Origin: Imperialibacter roseus
GTDB lineage: Bacteria; Bacteroidota; Bacteroidia; Cytophagales; Cyclobacteriaceae
Length of the DNA stretch: 64,000 nt
Direction of reading: 5' to 3'
NCBI RefSeq assembly: GCF_032999765.1
Contig: NZ_CP136051.1
Location: 1,092,417 to 1,156,416 of the forward strand
Both the position numbers and the translations under genes were made by a program. The notes under the pieces were generated by a model. That model saw only the letters and a list, made by a program, of their open reading frames with translations. It did no database searches and was not told the origin of the DNA. Each line of letters begins with the position of its first letter. The first letter of the stretch is position 1. Of the stretch, positions 57,884 through 64,000 are shown piece after piece.

Positions 57884-60565
57884 TTATAATCCCTTAAGCG
57901 CCTCTTCCAAACTCTTGATCTTTCCTTCGGCATCTGCCATCTTCTGCTTTTCCATGGCCACTACCTGCTCGGGTGCACCGGCCACAAAGCGCTCATTGCT
58001 GAGCTTCTTCATTACTGAAGCCAGAAAGCCTTTGGTGTAGGCCAGCTCTTCTTCCATTTTCTTGCGTTCGGCTTCTACATCAATTTTCTCACTCATAGGG
58101 ATGTAGAACTCATCACCTTTAATAACAAACTGTGTGGCGTTATCCACTTTGTCGGAAGTAAAGCTTACTGAACTCAAATTGCCCAGCTTTTGCATGATGG
58201 GCATAAAGGATTCATACAATCCTTTCTTTTCTGTATTAATCAACAGATCAAGCGCTTCTTTTGGAGAAAGGCCTTTGGCGTTTCTCGTGTTACGACACTG
58301 GCCAACTGCCTCAAAAGCCCAGCTAGCCTGCTCCAAAAGCTCCGCATCAAAAGACTTTTTCTCTGGCCACTCAGCAACGATGATGCAGTCTTTGTCACCT
58401 CTCTCCTTCATCGCATGCCAAAGCTCTTCGGTGAGAAAAGGCATAAATGGGTGAAGCACCTTCATCAGGTCTTCAAACAGCCTGATAGTCGCATCGTAAG
58501 TAGCTCTGTCAATCGGTGCCTGGTAGGCAGGCTTGATCATTTCGAGGTACCAGCTGCAGTAGTCATCCCAAATGAGCTTGTAAACAGTCATTAGTGCATC
58601 GCTCATGCGGAACTTTTCGAAATGATCTTCCAGCTCCACAAGAGCCTGATTGAAACGACTCTCGAACCAACGGATGGCCATTTCGTTGTCCTTGCCCGAA
58701 AGGCTGTCATCTATTTCCCAGCCACTTACCAGGCGGTAGGCGTTCCAAATCTTGTTGGAGAAGTTGCGGCCCTGCTCCACCAGCTTTTCGTCAAACAACA
58801 GGTCGTTGCCTGCCGGCGAGCTGAAAAGCATGCCGGTGCGCACCCCGTCGGCGCCGAAGTCACGGATGAGGTCGAGCGGGTCGGGCGAGTTGCCCAGCGA
58901 CTTCGACATTTTTCGGCGCTGCTTGTCACGCACAATGCCTGTGAGGTACACATCTTTAAACGGACGTTGATCAGTATACTCATAGCCTGCAATGATCATA
59001 CGGGCCACCCAAAAGAACAGGATTTCCGGAGCTGTAACCAGCGTGTCGGTAGGGTAGAAGTAGCCTAGGTCTTTGGTTTTTGATAAGTCGATTTTGCCTG
59101 TTGCCTTGTCGAAGCTTTCGTCGGCAAAGCCGCCAAAGGTCTCAGTAGGCCACAACCAACTCGACGCCCAGGTGTCCAGTACATCGGAGTCTTGCTTCAG
59201 CTCTTCAGCCTTCATTGCAGCATTGCCACTTGCCTTTCTGGCCATTTCCAAAGCTTCTTCCATGGTTTCGGCTACCACAAAGTCATTTTCACCTTCGCCG
59301 TAATAGTAAGCGGGAATGCGGTGACCCCACCAAAGCTGCCGACTGATACACCAGTCACGCACGTTTTCCATCCAGTACGCATAGGTGTTCTTGAACTTGT
59401 TGGGATGCAGTTTCACCTCATCGTCCATCACCGCTTTGTAAGCACGGGTGGAAATATCTTTCATTTTAATGAACCACTGTAGCGAAAGCTTGGGTTCCAC
59501 CACGGTGTTGGTTCTCTCGGAGCGACCTATTCTGGTAACGAACTCCTCTGACCCAACAAGGATGCCAGCAGCGTCGAGGTCTTTTACGACCATTTTCCTT
59601 ACCACAAAGCGATCTCTGCCTACATAAGCAGGCACTTCACACTTTTCGTTCAATGTGCCGTCGAGGTCGATGGTGTCGATTACCTGCAGGTTGTGGCGCT
59701 GTCCAATCTCGTAGTCATTGGGGTCATGGGCAGGTGTTACTTTCAGGCAGCCGGTACCAAACTCCTTGTCAACGTAGTCGTCGGCAATGATCGGAATTTC
59801 CCTATTGATAAAAGGCACAAGGGCATGCTTGCCGATCAAATGCCTGTAACGCTCATCTGTTGGGTTGACAGCAATGGCAGTGTCACCCATAATGGTTTCT
59901 GGCCGCTGCGTCGCAATGACTACAAACTCATCGGGGGGGCCTTTGATGGCATATTTTACAGAGTAAAGCAGCGACTTCTCGCCGTCCTCCTTGTAGATTA
60001 CTTCTTCGTTGGAAAGGGCAGTTTTGGCTTCGCAGTCCCAGTTGATCATGCGCAGGCCACGGTATATGTAACCCTTCTTGTGCAGGTCAACGAATACCCG
60101 GATTACCGCTTTATAGTAGTCGGGGTCCATGGTGAATGCCGTACGATCCCAGTCGCAGCTGGCACCCAGCTTTTTGAGCTGCTCCAGGATGATGCCGCCG
60201 TATTTTTCTTTCCATTCCCAGGCATACTTCATGAACTCGTCTCTGCCGATCTCCGATTTCTTGATGCCTTTTTCACGCAGCATGGCTACCACCTTGGCTT
60301 CCGTAGCGATAGAGGCATGGTCGGTGCCCGGTACCCAGCAAGCCTCAAAGCCCTGCATACGGGCCTTACGGATGAGTATGTCCTGAATCGTGTTATTGAG
60401 CATATGGCCCATGTGCAATACGCCGGTGACGTTTGGTGGAGGGATGACGATTGTGTAAGGTTTCTTGTCCGGATTGGGTGTGGCTTTGAAAAAACCTTGT
60501 TCCATCCAGTGCTTGTACCATTTGTCCTCTACCTGAGTCGGGTCGTATTTGGTAGCCAGTGCCAT
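57884..60565 (-). CDS. valS: Valyl-tRNA synthetase
   Basis: This 893-residue class I aminoacyl-tRNA synthetase has the HIGH motif as HMGH (51-54, in GVLHMGHMLNNTIQD) and KMSKS near residue 551 (KMSKSLGNSPDP). The editing domain is present (VVIATQRPETIMGDTAIAVN, then FGTGCLKVTPAHDPNDYEIG), as are the anticodon-binding helical domain (PFMPFLTEELWHAM) and the C-terminal coiled-coil arm (KIDVEAERKKMEEELAYTKG). It charges tRNA-Val with valine and clears mischarged Thr. It is a single-gene unit with its own promoter element and terminator. Confidence 0.97.
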   Translation of the reverse strand: MALATKYDPTQVEDKWYKHWMEQGFFKATPNPDKKPYTIVIPPPNVTGVLHMGHMLNNTIQDILIRKARMQGFEACWVPGTDHASIATEAKVVAMLREKGIKKSEIGRDEFMKYAWEWKEKYGGIILEQLKKLGASCDWDRTAFTMDPDYYKAVIRVFVDLHKKGYIYRGLRMINWDCEAKTALSNEEVIYKEDGEKSLLYSVKYAIKGPPDEFVVIATQRPETIMGDTAIAVNPTDERYRHLIGKHALVPFINREIPIIADDYVDKEFGTGCLKVTPAHDPNDYEIGQRHNLQVIDTIDLDGTLNEKCEVPAYVGRDRFVVRKMVVKDLDAAGILVGSEEFVTRIGRSERTNTVVEPKLSLQWFIKMKDISTRAYKAVMDDEVKLHPNKFKNTYAYWMENVRDWCISRQLWWGHRIPAYYYGEGENDFVVAETMEEALEMARKASGNAAMKAEELKQDSDVLDTWASSWLWPTETFGGFADESFDKATGKIDLSKTKDLGYFYPTDTLVTAPEILFFWVARMIIAGYEYTDQRPFKDVYLTGIVRDKQRRKMSKSLGNSPDPLDLIRDFGADGVRTGMLFSSPAGNDLLFDEKLVEQGRNFSNKIWNAYRLVSGWEIDDSLSGKDNEMAIRWFESRFNQALVELEDHFEKFRMSDALMTVYKLIWDDYCSWYLEMIKPAYQAPIDRATYDATIRLFEDLMKVLHPFMPFLTEELWHAMKERGDKDCIIVAEWPEKKSFDAELLEQASWAFEAVGQCRNTRNAKGLSPKEALDLLINTEKKGLYESFMPIMQKLGNLSSVSFTSDKVDNATQFVIKGDEFYIPMSEKIDVEAERKKMEEELAYTKGFLASVMKKLSNERFVAGAPEQVVAMEKQKMADAEGKIKSLEEALKGL

Positions 60566-60602
60566 AAAGTGTCTGTATCTTCTTTTGTTGAAATTCGAGG
60601 GG

Positions 60603-60610
60603 CAAAAGTA
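60603..60610 (-). promoter_or_regulatory. valS -7 element
   Basis: The minus strand reads TACTTTTG here, an exact TAnnTTTG match, about 38-45 nt upstream of the valS ATG. No good -33 TTG is found at 19-21 nt, so it is a partial match. Confidence 0.45.
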
Positions 60611-60704
60611 ATCAAAATCTGAAAGAATGAGGGTGTGACTCCCCCTGCTTTGTTAAACTTTCGAAGTTTATGGAGATTAGTGTTATCGACTTATATTATT
60701 CCAG

Positions 60705-61469
60705 ATGACTATGATAAACTTAATGCGGAAAGTATTGGTGATAGCCTTTTTGGTTTGCGACATTTTGGTGTACGCTCAGTCAGGTAATCACGGCGCTGAG
60801 AAGGCTGCCTGGATGAAGGCTGTGACGTCAGAGGAAGTCGACCTCGGCAAGAAATATACAGACAAGGCCATTGTGGTGCATGCTGATAGTGAGGGATTGA
60901 AAACCATAGATGTAGATAACATTTCCGACTTCTATAAAAACCGAAGGTGGGAAAGGGTGGAGTCATTGACTTCTATTGCAGCCTTTAACGCTAGTACGCA
61001 CATTGGCTATGAGATAATCACTTTTAGAGCTAACAATGAAAACTATATTCAACTTGTCATCTGGAACCAAAAGGAGGGTAGGCCACTGAGGGAACTTGAA
61101 GTACTTGCGAAGTCTGAAAGCGAAGACAATGTAGGCCACGAGGCGATCGATGCGGCAAGAGACGAGTGGATTCGGGTTTGTAATGAGCACGATCCTTTGA
61201 AGTTGGTAGCCGAGCGGTATATGCCCGACGCTTTGTACTATAATCATAAACCGTTGGTTGTGGGCACTGAAGCGATAGCAAAACAATACGGATATATGGG
61301 TAACTCCAGCTACCAATTGAACCTGACGCCGCTGGTAACTAAAATGGCGACCTCAGACCTGGCATTTGAAATTGGGCAGTGCTCGGGGAGTTACCAGGGG
61401 AAATATCTGTTGGTTTGGCGCAAGAGTGCGAAGAATGGCTGGCAGGTAGCGTTCGACTCGAATATTTGA
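60705..61469 (+). CDS. Secreted protein with two NTF2-like (SnoaL/DUF4440) domains
   Basis: This 254-residue protein has a signal peptide (KVLVIAFLVCDILVYAQ). The first NTF2-like half (about 25-145) includes KAAWMKAVTSEEVDLGKKYT and AAFNASTHIGYEIITFRANN. The second (about 150-250) begins AIDAARDEWIRVCNEHDPLK and contains ERYMPDALYYNHKPLVVGTE and WQVAFDSNI. The second half is a typical SnoaL/DUF4440 domain; the first is a shorter relative. It probably binds a small ligand; no catalytic residue stands out. It is divergent from valS. Confidence 0.72.
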   Translation: MTMINLMRKVLVIAFLVCDILVYAQSGNHGAEKAAWMKAVTSEEVDLGKKYTDKAIVVHADSEGLKTIDVDNISDFYKNRRWERVESLTSIAAFNASTHIGYEIITFRANNENYIQLVIWNQKEGRPLRELEVLAKSESEDNVGHEAIDAARDEWIRVCNEHDPLKLVAERYMPDALYYNHKPLVVGTEAIAKQYGYMGNSSYQLNLTPLVTKMATSDLAFEIGQCSGSYQGKYLLVWRKSAKNGWQVAFDSNI

Positions 61470-61704
61470 GTTCTGATAATTAATGGGTTAACTTAGGCTG
61501 AGGAGCTTTTTGAATCCAGACGTGCCCTCCTGCTGGAAGCCTGGCGATGTTAATGTGTATAGTGGTCGCCACCTGGGCACTTAATTCATTGGGCTAAAAT
61601 TTTCAAAACAAGAAATCCAATTGAAGGTTTCTTCACGTAAGTAGCTTCATAATGTTTCTTTGAACATTAGTAACCTTACAAAAACGAATTAATTAACAAC
61701 TAAA

Positions 61705-62826
61705 ATGGAATTAACTGCAACAGCACCTTCAACCTCTGGCGAAATTCAATGGAAGCAACTATGGAGCCTCGTAGCCCTTTATGCATCGGTCATTATCGGC
61801 TGGATTGCCTACTACAACTACCAGCCAATACTCCTTCATAAATACAATTTTACTGACCTCACTCTATTTCTTTTTATAGCTCAGGGTATTATTATGGTGG
61901 TTACCCCACCTATTGCCGGACTTTTGGGTGACCGGTTCAGAAAATCAAAGGGCAACAGACTTCCGATCATTAGTGCTGGTATCAGTGCTGCGGCCATGGT
62001 TTTTATGTCTGTGGCATTTACGCTGATCATGGATCCGGGAGAAACCTTTAAATGGATACTTCCTATCCTTATTGTATTCTGGCTGGCCTCCATGAGTATT
62101 TTCACCAGCCCTGCTATTTCTACGATTGACCTGTTTGCCCCATCAAATAAATTACCAAGGGCGATGGCCATTATCACTATTGTGTATGGTGCGTTGTATG
62201 CTCTCGAGCCAGTGATTGTCGATCTGGTGGATTTCCTGGGAGCGCCAATTACTTTCGTTGTTGGAGGCATAATTACAGCCGGTTCAGGCTTCTTGATGAA
62301 AAAGAACATGGGCAATAGCCTGGACGGTATTGTGACTGACGTAAAGAAAGAGGACACAAAGAAATCTGACTATACTTATGCATTTATTGTCGGTTTGGCT
62401 TTTGGGGTGTCCACTACGATTCTTTTCAACTTGTTTCCAGGTTGGTTGGAGCCTAAAATAGGACACGTATTTGACGTAAGCAGTAGTGTGATTATTTCCA
62501 TAGTGCTCTTCCTCTCAGCTGTATTCTCACTGCCGATAAGCCGAATGGTTGAAAAACGTCCAATTTACATTTCGTTGTTGATTAGTATCATAGCCATCTT
62601 TGCTATCATCTACGCCATTTACTTTGTAGAAAACTCATACGTAACCATCGTATTGCTTTTACTTTTCTCCTTCTTCTACAGCATGGTATCTGTATGTGGT
62701 CTTCCGGTGGCTTTGAGCGTGATCAACGACAAGAACAAAGTGTTTGGTGTGGGCATCTTCTTTAGCGGCTTTGAATTGCCCAACGGAATTCTCGAAGCGG
62801 TACTGGTGGCTCAGGGACTTTACTAA
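61705..62826 (+). CDS. MFS-type transporter
   Basis: This 373-residue protein has about ten to eleven membrane helices, beginning LWSLVALYASVIIGWIAYYN. The motif GLLGDRFRKSKGNRLPIISA after helix 2 is a variant of the MFS G-x-x-x-D-R/K signature. The protein is somewhat shorter than the usual 400-440 residues. I would place it with the MFS family like the sugar:cation symporters (similar IISAG---A) but the substrate is unknown. An inverted repeat TAATGTT (61650-61656) / AACATTA (61663-61669) lies 36 bp upstream of the ATG. The 235 bp before the gene hold no other gene. Confidence 0.75.
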   Translation: MELTATAPSTSGEIQWKQLWSLVALYASVIIGWIAYYNYQPILLHKYNFTDLTLFLFIAQGIIMVVTPPIAGLLGDRFRKSKGNRLPIISAGISAAAMVFMSVAFTLIMDPGETFKWILPILIVFWLASMSIFTSPAISTIDLFAPSNKLPRAMAIITIVYGALYALEPVIVDLVDFLGAPITFVVGGIITAGSGFLMKKNMGNSLDGIVTDVKKEDTKKSDYTYAFIVGLAFGVSTTILFNLFPGWLEPKIGHVFDVSSSVIISIVLFLSAVFSLPISRMVEKRPIYISLLISIIAIFAIIYAIYFVENSYVTIVLLLLFSFFYSMVSVCGLPVALSVINDKNKVFGVGIFFSGFELPNGILEAVLVAQGLY

Positions 62827-62884
62827 TTAAGATTCCTTGATCATTCTTTTAACTTTGCTGTAGTTGAAAGAACAAGACCCAAAG

Positions 62885-64000
62885 ATGATTATAACAGCAA
62901 ACGAACCCTCATTAAAATCATGGGTAGAAGTCAGGCCAGGGTCTGACTTCCCCATTCAAAACCTTCCCTTCGGTATTTTTCAAACAGCGGACACCCAGCC
63001 AAGAGTTGGTGTGGCCATCGGAGACTATGTGCTTGACCTCAAAATGCTGGCCCACGAAGGGTTTCTGGAGGCGCTTCATATACCGGAATCGGTGTTCGCC
63101 CAACCCTACCTGAATGAATTGATGGCCTACGGAAAGGAAAAGATCACTGAGGTGAGGAACAGAATAGCCGACCTTCTCAATGTTGAAAATGAAGATCTCC
63201 AGGATGAGGAGGATTTGCTGGCTGACCTGCTGGTGCCGATGAAAGAGGCGAAAATGCTCATGCCGGTGCTGGTGCGGGACTACACCGATTTCTACTCCAG
63301 CAAAGAGCACGCCACCAATGTAGGCACCATGTTTCGTGATCCGGCTAATGCCTTGCTGCCTAACTGGAAGCACTTGCCCGTGGGCTATCATGGCAGGGCG
63401 TCGTCCATCATTGTCAGCGGGGAACCTATACGTCGGCCGAAAGGGCAGCGAAAAGATGGCGACAAAGACCAGCCGGTGTTTGGGCCGAGTGGGCGCCTCG
63501 ACTTCGAATTAGAAATGGCATTTATCACCTGCAAAGAGAACAAGCTGGGTGAAAGCATTTCTACATCGGAAGCTGATGACTACATTTTCGGCTTTGTACT
63601 TTTCAACGATTGGTCGGCCAGGGACATGCAAGCCTGGGAGTATGTGCCGCTCGGGCCGTTTCTTGCCAAAAATTTTGCGTCGTCTGTGTCGCCGTGGGTG
63701 GTGACCCTCGATGCACTGAAGCCATTTAGAGTGGCGGGCCCAACGCAGGAACCGGAAGTTTTGCCTTACCTGAAGGCCGAAGGTCTCAACAACTTTGATA
63801 TCAACCTCGAAGTGGGGATTCAGCCAAAAGGAGGTGCCGAGAAAGTGGTGTGCCGATCCAACTTCAAACACATGTACTGGAACATCCGCCAGCAGCTAGC
63901 CCACCATACTATCAACGGATGCAATATCAATGTTGGCGATATGTATGCTTCCGGCACCATCAGTGGCCCAACGCCAGACAGCTATGGTTCCATGCTGGAG
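62885..64000 (+). CDS. fahA: Fumarylacetoacetase (partial, C-terminus missing)
   Basis: The gene starts at ATG 62885 and runs off the right edge after 372 codons. It is the N-terminal and central part of fumarylacetoacetase, which splits 4-fumarylacetoacetate to fumarate and acetoacetate at the end of tyrosine/homogentisate breakdown. Seen are the N-terminal SH3-like domain (PFGIFQTADTQPRVGVAIGD), the catalytic HATNVGTMFRD (active-site His), VGYHGRASSIIVSG, GRLDFELEMAF (metal-binding Asp/Glu), LFNDWSARDMQAWEYVPLGP and GDMYASGTISGPTPDSYGSM. It is 58 bp downstream of the MFS gene; TAACTTTG (62850-62857) is a possible -7 element. Confidence 0.95.
   Translation, partial: MIITANEPSLKSWVEVRPGSDFPIQNLPFGIFQTADTQPRVGVAIGDYVLDLKMLAHEGFLEALHIPESVFAQPYLNELMAYGKEKITEVRNRIADLLNVENEDLQDEEDLLADLLVPMKEAKMLMPVLVRDYTDFYSSKEHATNVGTMFRDPANALLPNWKHLPVGYHGRASSIIVSGEPIRRPKGQRKDGDKDQPVFGPSGRLDFELEMAFITCKENKLGESISTSEADDYIFGFVLFNDWSARDMQAWEYVPLGPFLAKNFASSVSPWVVTLDALKPFRVAGPTQEPEVLPYLKAEGLNNFDINLEVGIQPKGGAEKVVCRSNFKHMYWNIRQQLAHHTINGCNINVGDMYASGTISGPTPDSYGSMLE

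Noticed and set aside
59693-60622. 309-codon plus-strand frame opposite valS
   Set aside because: Antisense shadow of valyl-tRNA synthetase, which is complete and conserved.
62837-62857. TTG and TAACTTTG upstream of fahA as a full promoter
   Set aside because: The spacer is only 10 nt instead of 19-21; only the -7 element is plausible.
1-64000. CRISPR arrays, tRNA or rRNA genes, full IS elements, prophage genes
   Set aside because: No regularly spaced direct repeats, no cloverleaf with the conserved T-loop, no rRNA sequence and no transposase, integrase or phage structural gene was recognised.

Overview
The window looks like chromosomal DNA of a Bacteroidota bacterium, most likely a free-living Cytophagales relative of Imperialibacter, Fulvivirga or Roseivirga; the genus is a guess. 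The evidence is a SusC-like TonB-dependent receptor with an STN domain next to a DUF4249 lipoprotein, many short lipoprotein signals, Bacteroidota-only families (DUF3667, DUF4249, DUF4256), promoters of the TTG-N19/20-TAnnTTTG type, no visible Shine-Dalgarno sequences, and dispersed palindromic repeats in the intergenic spaces. I saw no rRNA, tRNA, CRISPR array, transposase gene or prophage.

Layout. 1-6.1 kb: sugar-related and secreted hydrolases (partial GH43 lipoprotein, NudK Nudix hydrolase, DeoR regulator, NPP phosphodiesterase lipoprotein, outer-membrane beta-barrel, Tat-exported GH5). 6.1-6.5 kb: a small toxin-antitoxin-like pair with a frameshifted toxin. 6.6-30.2 kb: a ThuA protein and three very large secreted VPS10/sortilin-like Asp-box propeller proteins (7.5-10.7, 17.1-20.1 and 27.2-30.2 kb). 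Among them lie a MarR/membrane-protein unit, a GH43/GH130-like lipoprotein, an M20 peptidase, RpiA, an SGNH esterase, an SDR next to an AraC regulator, a PemK/MazF module, a tandem pair of secreted 157-residue paralogues, a DUF4349 lipoprotein and a Uma2 nuclease-fold protein. 30.3-36 kb: small cytosolic genes, including an ArsR-SRPBCC-DoxX operon with a clear promoter and two operators, then YdeI/DUF1801, DUF4256, ABM and DUF3667 genes. 36-42.2 kb: two linked amidohydrolase-superfamily proteins, a START-domain protein and a membrane protein. 42.2-45 kb: a second MarR regulator with palindromic operators, a DOMON protein, an NTF2-like protein, a GyrI-like protein and an FMN reductase. 45-48.6 kb: one long reading frame joining a membrane AraC-type regulator to an FtsX/MacB-type permease. 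48.6-53.4 kb: DUF2461, a TonB-C protein, DUF5655, PhnA, a SlyD-like FKBP, an unknown secreted protein and a DUF433/DUF5615 pair. 53.8-57.4 kb: DUF4249 and a frameshifted TonB-dependent receptor. 57.9-64 kb: ValS, an NTF2-like secreted protein, an MFS transporter and the start of fumarylacetoacetase.

The most unusual items are: a 161-bp foldback element with 19-bp terminal inverted repeats, two competing internal hairpins and 10-bp flanking direct repeats (32437-32617); the AraC-permease fusion, whose linker encodes a perfect inverted repeat as if it were a former intergenic region; an SDR whose catalytic Ser and Tyr are both replaced; amidohydrolase domains lacking metal ligands; and two single-base frameshifts (toxin and TonB receptor). 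All functional statements come from reading the sequence; no database search was run.
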